64,000 nucleotides of DNA. It comes from Dryocosmus kuriphilus. Lineage: Eukaryota > Arthropoda > Insecta > Hymenoptera > Cynipidae. This document shows positions 35,275 to 47,302 of this stretch, one piece after another. Below the pieces are notes generated by a model. That model searched no databases, was not told the DNA's origin, and saw only the letters and a list, made by a program, of their open reading frames with translations. The stretch is from assembly GCA_038277395.1 (NCBI GenBank), contig CM076191.1:27662583-27726582 (forward strand), given 5' to 3'. Both the position numbers and the translations under genes were made by a program. Within the stretch, counting starts at the first letter, position 1, and each line of letters opens with the position of its first letter.

Positions 35275-36206
35275 TTAAATGTGCTTGCTGTAGTAATCAC
35301 AAACTGCTTTGAGCAAATGATTTTCCTACTCTGGATTACAAGATGACACATTATATCTTGCCCATGTTGCTAAAAAGTCGAAGTGCACCGATTCCATGGC
35401 TTGTTCGCTGTAAAAGCCTAGCCCTCTTTTCTTTTGCTCGCATTAGTCTTCAACGTGATAGAAAACTTCATGCACCTTCGGCGTGACTCGTATTTCTAGG
35501 CTCAAATAAGTTTTTTTTTGAATTTATCGATACTTGATCGATATCCTGTCTGAAGTTCATTACCAAAACATTCCTGCACAACATTGTTAAACCTTTCAAG
35601 TATGCACATCAACGTACTTCAAACAGTTTAAACTGCCAGGTATTGCTCGTAGAATGTCGGTCTTGTTCAGTAAAGTTTTTCAAGATTTTCCTTTAAATCC
35701 AGTACCACCATACAAAAATTCTCGTTGAACAGCACATTTTTTAAACCATTTGTTTGTATCTACTTCCAAATTTTCAGACATATTATTAACAATGGTCTTT
35801 ACAACACCAATCATTAAGTGCAGCTCATCATTTTCTCCAGAAAATAGTGGAGGATGGATACAGTTTCCAAAATCCTTGCCATTTTCGTTTTTTAATCCCG
35901 GTTTGCACCAAGCTTGGTAATTACTCAAACAGTTACCAATCGTGCGGAGTGCGCGACGCTTTTTCAATTCATCTTTCCTAACGTAACACCAAGTACATGG
36001 ATATGTTGAAGAGTGACTTATTATTCCTAACAAAATATTTACAAGTTTTAAGTCAGTAGATAGAGTATTAGAAAATTGGTTAATTCCTAATAAGTGCCAT
36101 AATTCTGATACATTTTGATAGTTTTCTTGCGTGCATGGTGATAATGAAACAATAAATAATTTTTGTACCCCTGTATCTTTAAAGCTGTCTTGACCTATAC
36201 CATCTT
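35275..36206 (-). pseudogene. Transposon protein of the LLG...YPC(W/L)C family, C-terminal part
   Basis: From the insertion site the frame reads DGIGQDSFKDTGVQKLFIVS and continues through LKLVNILLGIISHSSTYPCT, WCYVRKDELKK and NDELHLMIGVVKTIVNN, and (after frameshifts near 35680 and 35480) KVHEVFYHVED and LGFYSEQAMESVHFDFLATW, stopping at 35275. It is the same superfamily as the gene at 56297-58375, which has LKIITILLGQQSGYTKYPCF and SLKVHFMDSHVSYFPENLGD. The protein is widespread in insect transposons by memory, but I do not know a function name; an RNase H-like transposase is an inference. It is broken by frameshifts and by the insertion. Confidence 0.7.
36201..36206 (+). repeat. Target site duplication CATCTT (left)
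   Basis: Identical to 53190-53195. Removing 36207-53195 rejoins the interrupted transposon frame (KFK-DGIG). Confidence 0.88.
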
Positions 36207-37765
36207 AGTAGCATTATAGGGCCGGTTCTGGACGCAAATTCCTACCTTACCGGCTTTCTAGAACTTCGAGAGCTGTAGTGGTAAATGTCCGTGCTAAGCT
36301 TCTAGAATGTTCGATGTGACGTCACTAAGTACGAAATTGATGAAAAACAACCTCCCCTTCCCCCTCCGGCCCCTCTATCGCCCATAACCTTCTAGAATAT
36401 TCTCGATGATATCATTTACTACGCAGTTGCGAGACACGAAATTGATGAAAAACAACCTCCCCTTCCCCCTGCGACCCTTCTAACCCCTATAAGCTTCTAG
36501 AAATTCTCTCGATGATCTCATTAAACTACGTATCAAAACGTTTAATCGGAGACGCATCTGACGCGTGTAGAACCTTCTAGAACTTTAAGATAAAGAGGTG
36601 AATATATTTCTCTCTCCCTCTCTCCATTAGCTTCTAGAAAATATATGGGATGATCTCATTAAACAACGCAATACATTTACGTTTGAAAACGTTTAATTGC
36701 AGACGCGTCTGAACCTGTAGACAATTCTAGAACTTTAAGATAAAGAGGGAGATACATTAGTAGACAAAGATAGTACCTATATTAATTGTAAATATATAAG
36801 TACATTTCTCGAGATTATATTTCCATGTTGATTTTAGAAATATTGATCTAAGCGCTGACCAAATAATGCTCCACTCAATTTTATTGAAATTAATGATCGA
36901 AGAAAGAATAACACAATTTATATTCTAAATTTCATTCGATTATTTTATTTAATGACTCATTTTTATCCAGCATCATTTTAAATGAACGAATTTAGTTCTC
37001 GATGTGTAATATAATACGCTATAAACATTTTTGCAAAGCCTGAGATAAGACGGCATGCATTATTTTATTCAAGATTTTACGAACATTCTTTTCATAGCAA
37101 CTTTAATACAAATCAAGAGTACGTTCCCCAATGTGATACATTCGATTCTTTTAGAAGAGTTTTTAGCAGTAGAATTAGATGTAAATAATATTTTGGTGTA
37201 CAATTTCAATAACATCCTTAGCGATAAAGTTTTCGAGGGTGTCATATTACAGTAAACTGCATTATATTGTACTATTTAGTAGAGAGACGTATGAATATCC
37301 AGAATGTTTCACATGCCCGTGCTAAAACCATGCAATGACATCTGTTTTTTTCTTTTGGAAAAATTAAAGTATGATATCAGTAGTGCCATCTGTCTCCTTT
37401 TAGAAGCACTAAAATATGGAATCTGTAAAACCATCTCCTTCTCTCTCTCTCCCAATCTCTCACTCTCTATCATAAGCTCTTCATTATTTTTCACCTCGAT
37501 GCATATCACATGTAATACGACACTCAACATTTGCGAGGTTTAAAATAAGACATTATAAGGCATTTTATTAAGAATAATGATTTTATTCTCTCTAAAGCTA
37601 CTGTGTAAAATAATTTATTAGAAAATATTTGTAGCCAATCAACTAGCATATGGGTAAAAAAATGCATCTAAAGAAATGAATCCTTTCTAATGGTCAGAGA
37701 TTACATGTTGCATGTCACAATAATATAAAATTAGAGAATACTTATCTCAGAAATTATTAAAGAAT

Positions 37766-38002
37766 ATGCGAGCATCCTTAATCATAAAGTTCTCGAGGGT
37801 GTCATTTCCGAAGCTTGAAATAAAAGGCTACATGCATTTTATTAAGAGGTTTCACATTCGTGCGTTTTTAAACACCTCAATCTCTCTTATGATCTCTGTT
37901 CTTCTCTTAGGTTGTACTACGATATCTAAAAAATATTTTACTCATTTGTTGCTAAAATCAAAGACTGATCAATGCAAGCCTTATGTTTTACGAAATTCTT
38001 AA
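37766..38002 (+). CDS. Small ORF repeated in the arms (78 codons), function unknown
   Basis: Its second half, from FPKLEIKGYMHF to KPYVLRNS, recurs at 38652-38912 with few changes, and both recur inverted at 51395-51631 and 50485-50745. It has one hydrophobic stretch (SLMISVLLLGC) that could cross a membrane. No homolog recognised. Conservation may only reflect recent duplication and arm identity, so coding status is doubtful. Confidence 0.2.
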   Translation: MRASLIIKFSRVSFPKLEIKGYMHFIKRFHIRAFLNTSISLMISVLLLGCTTISKKYFTHLLLKSKTDQCKPYVLRNS

Positions 38003-38651
38003 AAATATCACAACACATACCTAAAATGTTATAACGTCTCCTGAGAGGTTTTACTAATATCATTCGTAAACAATAAATCCTCAATTTATAGAAATTTTGC
38101 TACGTTAATAGCGTGATTCTCGGAAAAGGGTTCATGTCTATGCTAAATAAAGTGAAGATCGTACAGTTCAGAATATACAAAAATAATTTAAAGTCTTTCC
38201 TACGTATTTGTGAGATATATACAGTAATGTGATTTTTAACATTTCTCATTGCATTGGATGATTTTAGACATTAAAATAAGTGTGCCATTTTTAACTTACG
38301 CCTGATATCACACTTTTCATGATAAACTACTGCAATGTAATTTTATTGAATAATTCTTGAAACTCATCTATTAGTAAAGATCAAAGGGAGAAACACTAAG
38401 GAATTATTTAATGAAAAAGCACAAGAAATAACTGGAGATGATTCATACATACTCATGGAATATATAAACATTTAATTTGTTGATAAAATCAAGACCGATC
38501 AACATAAGTCTTATGTTTTACGAAATTCTTTAAAAATATTACAATAATATAAAATTAGAGAATAATTATCTCAGAAATTATTGAAGAATATGCGAACATC
38601 CTTAGCGATAAAGTTCTCGAGGGTGTCATATTACAGTAAAGAGTCTGGCAA

Positions 38652-38912
38652 ATGTGTTTCTTCAAAATGAGATATTTCGATCTGAATAATAACAATAATA
38701 ATATAGTATCGACATTTCCGAAGCTTGAGATAAAAGACTACATGCATTTTATTACGAGGTTTCACATTCGTTCGTTTTTAAACACCTCAATCTCTCTTAT
38801 GATCTCTGTTCTTCTCTTAGGTTGCAGTATGATATCTAAAAAATATTTTACTCATTTGTTGATAAAATCAAAGACTGATCAATATAAGCCCTATGTTTTA
38901 CGAAATTCTTGA
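38652..38912 (+). CDS. Small ORF repeated in the arms (86 codons), function unknown
   Basis: Paralogue of 37766-38002 with an N-terminal MCFFKMRYFDLNNNNNN and the same hydrophobic segment. Most differences between the two copies leave the frame open. No promoter or Kozak context stands out. Confidence 0.2.
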   Translation: MCFFKMRYFDLNNNNNNIVSTFPKLEIKDYMHFITRFHIRSFLNTSISLMISVLLLGCSMISKKYFTHLLIKSKTDQYKPYVLRNS

Positions 38913-40075
38913 AAAATATTACAACATATTCCTAAAATGCTATAACATAGTTTTAGAATGTTTCAATAATGTGTTTGTCAATAAAAATCAACGAGTGATC
39001 CGATAAGCGTAAAAAATAAATCCCCAATTTATAGAAATTTTGCAACGTTAATAGCATGATTCTCGGAAAAAGGGTTCATGTTCATGCTAAATAAAAAAAT
39101 CTGCCCGCTGCGCGGGCACATTCTCATCGCGCGCTACGCGCGCCGCGCTTCGCGCGAAGTATGAGCGCGCCTAGGGCGCGCGCCTGTTGGCACTCGCGCT
39201 TCGCGCTCGATACGTTATTTACGGCACTCACGCTTCGCGCTCGATAGATTATTCACCTCGCGCTACGCGCTCGGTGTTTATAGATCGTATAAACCTTTAA
39301 ATTAGAAATTACAAAAGAAATTATTTTACTTAAGGCTCTATCGCCCTTAAGGAATACATTCTCATCATGACACTCGCGCTTCGCGCTCGATAATTACGTT
39401 TCTTTAAAACACATTCTAGATTGGTAAAGCTCTTTTTGATTTTCCAAATTTTTACAATACAGGATTTCGATTCTTAAAAGTAAAACGATGAGTCTTATAA
39501 ATAAATTTTGTAGCTATTTCCAAGGTGAACAATTCTGCTTGTTAATATTGGGTGCAGTTCCGAATAGCGGATACCTCCGATTTATTTGAAACTACGTATA
39601 CTTACGTATTTTGACGCGCTGATTACGAAAATCATAGTGAAAATTGGCGACTAGGCTATTTTCATGGTGAAAACCATAAAAACCCCATAAAATTGATGGT
39701 TTTTTATGTTTATCTCAGTAAATATACAAAATATATAAAAATCTTTTAAACAAAAGTTGTAGCCAGCATAAAAATACATCTTTTATGTTTTATATACTTT
39801 TTCTCTTAAACCATTATTTTCCAAGAAAAATGGGATAATGTTCCAACAAGTACATTTTGACAAGACTCCATTAGTTTCAGCAGCATTGCCTACTTACGCA
39901 CTTTACCACGGGAAGGTTGGAGCTTGGTCTTTAAAGTGCATGTTTTTTTTTTGCTTTTTGTATTTTAGTTTATTTTTTGCATTTTTTTAAATTAAATTTT
40001 TTGAAAAGTAACGCTTAAGTAAAAGAAAGAAGAAGTAAGAAAAAGTAACGTTTAACGAAAAAAGAACGTAAAAAA

Positions 40076-41012
40076 TTAGTTTCCTTTGCCAGGATAGCAA
40101 ATTTTTATGTCAGTGATCAACTGAGAAAAGGGATCTGCGTTTAGTTTTCTTACCAGACGCCGCCACAAAAATTCGCAAAGATGGTCTGCTAAGTTGTTTT
40201 TGTGAACTCCACCCCGTGATAGGGAGCGTCGCATCCAACGCCAGGACGATTCTATATTTTGTGTGTGCGCTCCAGTTTCCTGATTCACAAACTCTTGAGA
40301 ATGATTCACAGTCTTGTGGACATAACCATGAGCTTTCAGATTTAAGTAGCCTTTCCAGCAGTCTGTTTGGATTTCTGTGCCAATTGCTATATGCTTCTGG
40401 ATCAAAGAGAGTAAGGTTGTTTCATCTCTTTTGTTATCAGGGCAAATTTCCAATCGATAATTCTCAGGATGCCCCCTGTGAATCATTCCCAAGATCCAAG
40501 AGCCTTCCACCACACGTCCTCTTTCGTACTTTCGACGTCCTATTTTACACTCATCGATTTCTACAATTTCCCCCACGCCTCCTATTTTACCTTCATTTTC
40601 AAACTGTTGGTCAAGAGCAACCATACAAACTTCTCGACAAAAGGAAAAGCGATCGGCAACACTTTCCCTGGACACCTGCTGACCTTCAATTATACTGATT
40701 TCGCGAATGGTTTGTTCAAAGGTTAAATTAACAGCAAAGCTGTATGTAATTAACATGCAGGCTGCTGCTGAAATGTGAGATTGCCCAAACCACGTATTTT
40801 CCGCTCCAGTAGCATTATGAGAGTATTTGCCCTTTTTTTTGGCATTTAAATTGACCACAGGTAAATACTGATTCGTGTAGTGTCATGTTCTTTTTATGTT
40901 TAATGCAATATCTTGTGCTTGGAATGAGTTCGATATCGCGTAACCACTGAAGGGTTTTTTCGCGATCTTGGAAAATAGAGCTCAAAGTGAAGATGTTATG
41001 AATCTGATTCAT
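40076..41012 (-). pseudogene. Merlin transposase (ISXO2/IS1016-like DDE)
   Basis: DDE transposase that would cut and paste the surrounding element. The N-terminal part (Met 41012, MNQIHNIFTL) has DREKTLQWLRDIELIPSTRY and a CIKH...FTCGQFKC zinc-ribbon-like pattern. The catalytic part (40858-40076) shows VEIDECKIGRRKYERGR (first Asp), IQTDCWKGYLNL (second Asp) and NIESSWRWMRRSL (third acidic residue), all in place. One frame change in the A-run near 40830-40840 separates the two parts, and it could be an assembly error or a real break. Total about 310 residues, normal for the family. Together with intact ends, the element could be recently active. Confidence 0.9.
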
Positions 41013-41264
41013 TTTTAACAACTTACCAATAACAGCGAAAAAGCTTAATTTAAATAGCAAGAGTTAAGAGAGAGACAGAGCGACTCACGCGGGACTTGCT
41101 CCGTGGCACGTTCAGACTCGATTATTCCAGCACCGACGTGTGTGATGAAGACAATCGAGCGTGCGAGAGAGAGAGAGGGGGAAAATAAAGAGTAGGGAGC
41201 TAATCCACGCCCAGATGTGAGATGAAAAACGGTAAAAAGTGTAATAAATAATGTTGCTCGAACA

Positions 41265-42510
41265 AAAAATAACTAAGGTCTCACACAACCCCCTTTCCCA
41301 GGTGTTGTGGGGACGGGAAGGCACCCCTGCAACAGGTCACATAAATAACTTAGGTCACACACGACCCCCTTTCCCAGGTGTTGTGGGGGCGGGAAGGCAT
41401 CCCTGTGATAGGGCACAAAAAATAACTAAGGTTTCACACAACCCCCTTTCCCAGGTGTTGTGGGGGCGGGAAGGCACCCCTGCAACAGGTCACATAAATA
41501 ACTTAGGTCACACACGACCCCCTTTCCCAGGTGTTGTGGGGGCGGGAAGGCACCCCTGCAACAGGTCACATAAATAACTTAGGTCACACACGACCCCCTT
41601 TCCCAGGTGTTGTGGGGGCGGGAAGGCATCCCTGTGATAGGGCACAAAAAATAACTAAGGTTTCACACAACCCCCTTTCCCAGGTGTTGTGGGGGCGGGA
41701 AGGCACCCCTGCAACAGGTCACATAAATAACTTAGGTCACACACGACCCCCTTTCCTAGGTGTTGTGGGGGCGGGAAGGCACCCCTGTGATAGGGCACAA
41801 AAAATAACTAAGGTTTCACACAACCCCCTTTCCCAGGTGTTGTGGGGACGGGAAGGCACCCCTGCAACAGGTCACATAAATAACTTAGGTCACACACGAC
41901 CCCCTTTCCCAGGTGTTGTGGGGGCGGGAAGGCATCCCTGTGATAGGGCACAAAAAATAACTAAGGTTTCACACAACCCCCTTTCCCAGGTGTTGTGGGG
42001 GCGGGAAGGTACCCCTGCAACAGGTCACATAAATAACTTAGGTCACACACGACCCCCTTTCCTAGGTGTTGTGGGGGCGGGAAGGCACCCCTGTGATAGG
42101 GCACAAAAAATAACTAAGGTTTCACACAACCCCCTTTCCCAGGTGTTGTGGGGACGGGAAGGCACCCCTGCAACAGGTCACATAAATAACTTAGGTCACA
42201 CACGACCCCCTTTCCTAGGTGTTGTGGGGGCGGGAAGGCACCCCTGTGATAGGGCACAAAAAATAACTAAGGTTTCACACAACCCCCTTTCCCAGGTGTT
42301 GTGGGGGCGGGAAGGCACCCCTGCAACAGGTCACATAAATAACTTAGGTCACACACGACCCCCTTTCCTAGGTGTTGTGGGGGCGGGAAGGCACCCCTGT
42401 GATAGGGCACAAAAAATAACTAAGGTTTCACACAACCCCCTTTCCCAGGTGTTGTGGGGGCGGGAAGGCACCCCTGTGATAGGGCGCAAAAACTAACTAA
42501 GGTCCTACAC
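41265..42510 (+). repeat. Higher-order minisatellite, 153-bp dimer of ~76/77-bp units
   Basis: Alternating units with AAATAACTAAGGTTTCACAC and AAATAACTTAGGTCACACAC, both followed by CCCAGGTGTTGTGGGGGCGG. About eight dimers, very homogeneous. The dimer length is divisible by three, so one frame stays open for over 320 codons, but codon content is that of the repeat and I do not call it a gene. It lies inside the Merlin element, upstream of the transposase start. Confidence 0.95.
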
Positions 42511-42604
42511 AACCTTTCATACAATTTAAGTCGTACCGCTAAACATTTTGCAGTATTTTTGTGATTTTTCCTATGCATTCAGCCACCCTCGGCCTCCTTT
42601 CCAG

Positions 42605-42790
42605 AGTAGGGGGGGGGGGGGCACATGCACTGACTGGTTACGGAAATGCGTTCAGTAACGCTCGACCACTTTTCAAGGGGGGGGGGCTACGTATGCACTG
42701 ACTGGTTACGAAAATGTGTTCGGTCACGCTCGATCCCTTTTCCAAGGTTGAGGTGGGGGGGCTACACATGCACTGACTGGTTACGGAAGC
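42605..42790 (+). repeat. Short tandem repeat, ~75-bp unit, about 3 copies
   Basis: Units contain GCACTGACTGGTTACG and a G-run followed by GCTAC or GCACA. Lies inside the Merlin element next to the right TIR. Confidence 0.85.
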
Positions 42791-43748
42791 GCAATCCTCA
42801 TTATCTTGAACAATAATGGTTTAAGATAAAAAGTATATAGAACATAAAAGATGTATTTTTATGCTGGCTACAACTTTTGTTTGAAAGATTTTTTTATATT
42901 TTGTATATTTACTGAGATAAACGCAAAAAACATGGTTTTTATGGTGTTTTTTATGGTTTTCACCATGAAAATGGCCTAGTCGCCAATTTTCACTATGATT
43001 TTCGTAATCAGCGAGTCAAAATACATAAGTGTATATAGTTTCAAATAAATCGGAGGTATCCGCTATTCGGAACTTTATCCTTAATATTTTCTCATATCTT
43101 GCACAGTTTTGCTGAAAAGTGGTTTTCTTTATATTTCATAACATATTTCACGAATAACTCAAAAACTACGCGTCTGATCAAAAAAATGATAGAGAGCAAA
43201 TTTGTAGACAATTTGGAGGCGAACAACTTTGTTTGTTATTATTTTTCCGTATCTTCGATAGTTTGGCGGAAAATTTGAAATCTTTAATTTTTAATAACGT
43301 TTTATCGATTAAAACAAAAACCGTGCATTTTATGAAAAAATGGTTAAAACAAAATTTGTAGATCTTTTTAAATTGAACAACTTTGTTTTTTACCATTTTT
43401 TGGTATCTTGAATATTTTGGCGGGAAACCACAGTTTTTTAATTTTAATAGCGTTTTCTTGATTAAAACAAAAACCGTTCATTTTATCAAAAAACGGTTAA
43501 GACAAAATTTGTAGATTTTTTTGAGATGAACAATTTTACTTTCTTACGTTTTTTCTGTATCTCTGATACTTTAGCCGGAAAATGGATTTTTTGATTTTGT
43601 GAAAACCGTTTTTGATGGATAAAACCATAACCGTTGGTCAAAAACCGCTGGTTAACGAACTCGTCCTTTCTTTTTGGACCTTAAAGTAGTATGCCAAAGC
43701 GCAATCCAATCCGATTAGTCTTTCGAAAGTTATCGTGGGAACAGACGC

Positions 43749-43785
<37 letters not shown>

Positions 43786-46313
43786 AACGACAACGCCAAC
43801 AGACAGACAGACACGGTCGTAAAAACCATTTTTTCGGATTCAGGAGGTCTTAAAACGTGGAGATTTCATGAAATCCGCGAAAGTGAAATTTTGCATAAAT
43901 CTAATACCTTCTCTGATGAGAATGTAAAAATAATGTGAAGATCAATTGTACAGTTCAGAATATACAAGAAGAATTTAAAGTCTAACCTACGTATTTGTGA
44001 GATGCAGTAATGTAATTTTTAACATTTCTCATTACATTGCATGATTTCAGACATTAAAATAAGTGTGCCGTTTTTAACTTACTCCTGGTATCACACTTTT
44101 CAAGATAAACTACTGCAATGTAATTTTATTAAATAATTGTTGAAACTCATCTATCAGTAAAGATCAAGTGGTTCCACTAAGGAATTAATGAGGAGATGGT
44201 GTTAGACGAGTGGCGCGTAGCTGTGGAAAGTTAAAAAAATTTATTTGGTTATAAATTTTAAGCTCAACCAACGTTAAACTTATGTTTTCGTCCAATTCTT
44301 TGAAAATATGACATCAGCTTCCTGTCAGCACGTATCAAAAAGAAATCCACTAAGGAGTTAGTTAACGAAAAAGCAAAGAATTAACTGGAGATGAATCATG
44401 CATACTCATGGAATAATATATAAACATTTAATTTGTTGATAAAATCAGACTGATCAATATAAGTCCTATGTTTTACGAAGTTCTTTAAAAATGTTACAAC
44501 ATATTCCTAAAATGCTATAACACAATTTTAGAATGTTTAAATAATGTGTTTGTCAATGAAAAATCGAAGAGTGAATCGATAATCGTAAACAATAAATCCT
44601 CAATTTATAGAAATTTTGCTACGTTAATAGCGTGATTCTCGGAAAAAGGGTTCATGTCCATGTTAAATAAAAAAATTATGTGAAGAGAAATTGTACAGTT
44701 CAGAATATAAAAAATAATTTAAAAGTCTAACCTGCGTATTTTGTGTGATTTTTAGCATTTCTCATTACATTGCATGATTTTATACATTAAAATAAGTGTG
44801 CCATGTTTAACCTACTCTTGATACATATCACACACTTTTGAAGATAAACTACTGTAATATAATTTTAATAAAAAATTGTGGAAACTCGTCTATCAGTAAT
44901 GACTAAATTTTAAAGCCTAACTAACGTTAGACTTACGTTTTTTTTGTCCAATTCTTTGAAAATATCAAAGAGAAATTCACTAAGGAATTAGTTAATGAAA
45001 ATGCAAAGAAATAACTGGAGGTGAATCATGCATATGTACTTATGGAATATATAAACATTTAATTTGTTGATAAAATCAGACTGATTAACATAAGTCTTAC
45101 ATTTTACGAAATTCTTTACAAATACTACAACATATTCGTAAAATGCTATAGCATAGTTTTAAATGTTTAAATAATGTGTTTGTCAATGAAAGATCGAAGA
45201 GTGAACCGATAAGGAATAGGCTACTCAAACTCTTCGATTAATGAAGAGGACAGCCTAATGCAAATATAAACGTATGGTAATGCACACAACAATAATGTAA
45301 TTTGGTGGCATGGAATTGAGTGTGAACTCTAGTAAAATAAGCTTGAAATTATAAGCAGTCAAGCTGACTGCAATATACCATACAACACTATACTATGCTA
45401 TACTATATGGTGCAGTGGGTGAAGGAGTTATTAAATCTAAACATTTTAATCTGCACTTTTGTTTCCAGTATGATGATAATTTGGTGTCAGTTCAGCAAGC
45501 TTGATTAAAAGGACTCATACTTCCCATTTTAATTCGAAACTCTACATTTATTGTACTCAAAGAACTCAACCTATGCACCAAGCAACGTCTTTAATGAAGT
45601 AGTTTCAATAAATGAAAGACTTTATAATTGGAACTATTGTAGAAGATTTGTGTGTTGAAGAAAGTGCAGTACGCAGTGTGAAAAAAATGTTGCAATATAA
45701 GACAAAATTATGAAAAAACTAAAGAAAAATGTTGTCAAAAATATTTTTTTCTCAAAACTTGTTTATATTTACTGAGGAGGAGGTTGTAGTTAAATAAAAT
45801 ACTTAAAATTTTGCACTCAACGATTACAAGCCTTAGACTATCAGTTAGAAAACTCTAAAACTGAGATGAGTCTCTAACATTGTTATAATAACCAAAATGA
45901 GTGTGGGTGAAAGAAGTTAAGAAGTAGATATACATTTTAAAATTATGTTTCATATACAAGTAGGAACTTATTATGCTTAAAAATAACATCGAATTTAACT
46001 TATTAAAAGAACTATATAGTATAGTGTAATAGAAAAAAACCTATTGCATACTTAGTTCCGCGTTGGGTCTATTTGATCAGTTTTTATGAATTAACGAGAT
46101 AATATATATAAATGAAATGATTTGATTGCACAAATTGTAATTTTGAAATTTCAAGGAGTATTTTAGAGGTGGAAGTGGGAAAAATGGTATGAAAACTCTC
46201 TCGTTTTACAGACTGAGTTACAGAACTCTCACAGCTATACTGATACAATCTGCATAATAAAATATGATGACCCAGTCTTTTGTTTCAATATTAGAGGTTA
46301 TGTTTATATCCTC

Positions 46314-46410
46314 CCTTCCCCCTCCTCCTCCTATTCCTCCTCCTACTCCTCATACCCTACCTCCTCATCATACCCGCACTCCTCCTCCTCCTCCTCCTCC
46401 TCCTCCTCCT
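46314..46410 (+). repeat. (CCT)n microsatellite upstream of the central gene
   Basis: Long CTCCTC tract that ends just before the TATA box. A second CTCCTC-rich segment follows the gene at about 47481-47545. Confidence 0.95.
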
Positions 46411-46450
46411 CAGTATATAAACTCAACACTAGTGATCGAACTGTCATTCG
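46411..46450 (+). promoter_or_regulatory. Core promoter of the central gene
   Basis: TATATAA at 46414-46420, followed about 25 bp later by TCATTCG, an initiator-like site, and the ATG at 46469 in a good context (ACAAAATGG). Prediction only. Confidence 0.5.
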
Positions 46451-46468
46451 TGTTGTGGCAGTGACAAA

Positions 46469-47158
46469 ATGGCCTCCACATGTCCAAATTGCTCAAGAGT
46501 TTATTCACGACTCGATAATTTAAAAAGACTTGCAAAATACTCTTGCACAGCAAAGAATCGTGTGTATGATGATGATGAAAGAGGCTTTCGCCAAGTTGCA
46601 AAGGTGCCTGAAGCTATAAGAATAATTCAAAACAGCAATAAACATAATAGAAAGACTAGTGACACAATTCATGGAAAGCAGAAAAATTTTAAACCTAATG
46701 ATGATCCAGCTATTCAAGAAGAAATCAAACTATATTCTTCTCCATTCAAGAAGCTTGTGGGCACTACTCAGAAGGTTAAACCTGAATTGGATTCACAAGT
46801 GAAGAAGCAAAAATTAGAATCAGAACATGTAGATGAAAAAGAAAAATTTGATCAATATGATAGTTCACCATCCATGCCAATCAATAATGATGCTGATGAT
46901 GATGATGGTAATAATGAAAATAAGTTTGAGGATTACAATGATGAAGATGGTGATGATGGTGTTGAAGATGACGCAGAAAGTGACTTTTCCTCTGAATATG
47001 AAATAGAGACAAAATTTTCAGGTTACCAGGAAGATCCTAATGATTTGGTAGATCGAATGCGCTCACTTTTAGAGTCCCAATCAACTGGAAGCCGAAATAA
47101 GTCGCTTGAATTGATTGCAATCATTAATGAATTAAGAGAGGCTGGTATTATTGACTAA
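46469..47158 (+). CDS. Acidic protein with degenerate C2H2-like N-terminus; only intact gene of the 17-kb element
   Basis: 229 residues, single exon. The N-terminus MASTCPNCSRVYSRLDNLKR matches a C2H2 finger through both Cys, but the first zinc-binding His is replaced (KRLAKYSC). The middle is basic then strongly acidic (about residues 130-175, DADDDDGN and DEDGDDGVEDD). The C-terminus PNDLVDRMRSLLESQSTGSR ... INELREAGIID is a compact helical segment of the sort seen, from memory, in small accessory proteins of Polinton-like elements. Flanked by a TATA box and an AATAAA at 47297. The context suggests an element-encoded protein, possibly nuclear and DNA- or packaging-related, which is inference. 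Most ORF length with clean context gives good coding confidence; function unknown. Confidence 0.7.
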   Translation: MASTCPNCSRVYSRLDNLKRLAKYSCTAKNRVYDDDERGFRQVAKVPEAIRIIQNSNKHNRKTSDTIHGKQKNFKPNDDPAIQEEIKLYSSPFKKLVGTTQKVKPELDSQVKKQKLESEHVDEKEKFDQYDSSPSMPINNDADDDDGNNENKFEDYNDEDGDDGVEDDAESDFSSEYEIETKFSGYQEDPNDLVDRMRSLLESQSTGSRNKSLELIAIINELREAGIID

Positions 47159-47296
47159 TAATATTTTTATTCATTGATGTAAAAAGTTTAGCAACTGCTG
47201 GTTCAATATTTCTAATAGTTGAATTAGCATTTGAATTAGTGGATTCAATACTTCCTGTAGTTATAACTTAAGAATTTACTGTAATGCAATAAGTTA

Positions 47297-47302
47297 AATA
47301 AA
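47297..47302 (+). terminator. Polyadenylation signal AATAAA
   Basis: Lies 139 bp after the stop codon of the central gene. Confidence 0.5.

Larger units (their letters stand above)
39550..43080 (-). mobile_element. Merlin transposon with internal minisatellite
   Basis: Begins GGGTGCAGTTCCGAATAGCG and ends as its imperfect complement. Inverted repeats extend for about 280 bp on each side. Flanked by the perfect 8-bp duplication TTAATATT (39542-39549 and 43081-43088); 8-9 bp is usual for Merlin. Length 3531 bp, with the transposase on the minus strand. Confidence 0.92.
39100..43930 (+). repeat. R1 repeat, copy 3 (carrying a Merlin element)
   Basis: Inserted in an A-run of the left arm; the right arm at 50297/50298 preserves the empty site, so both junctions are exact. 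Starts TCTGCCCGCTGCGCGGGC and ends GATGAGAATGTAAAAA. Without the Merlin insertion it is about 1.29 kb. Head 39100-39400 with CGCTTCGCGC hairpin words, body of ~153-bp units at 43080-43600, tail 43600-43930 with an ACGACAACG microsatellite. Confidence 0.88.
36207..46110 (+). repeat. Left inverted arm of the 17-kb element
   Basis: Matches the reverse complement of 48117-53189 apart from rare substitutions and the nested R1. Internally it has degenerate tandem units of about 750-950 bp, recognised by CCGAAGCTTGA (37809 and 38717), GATTCTCGGAAAA (38110, 39058, 44635) and ATAAGTGTGCCAT (38277, 44798). The first kilobase holds four CTTCTAGAA-type words with ACGTTT/TTAATCG repeats. Confidence 0.92.

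Noticed and set aside
40216..40726. Plus-strand ORFs opposite the Merlin transposase
   Set aside because: Shadow frames of the minus-strand gene.
41251..42496. Long open frames (108 and 321 codons) across the minisatellite
   Set aside because: The frame is open only because the repeat dimer is 153 bp. Content is pure repeat with no start context or unique domain.
41265..42510. CRISPR array
   Set aside because: Units are contiguous, with no unique spacers, no cas genes and a eukaryotic context.
39100..43930. Helitron identity for R1
   Set aside because: The 5' TC and A|T insertion fit, but there is no 3' CTRR end, no 3' subterminal hairpin and no Rep/helicase.
46264..46464. Proline-rich ORF upstream of the central gene
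   Set aside because: Translation of the CCT microsatellite; it overlaps the promoter.
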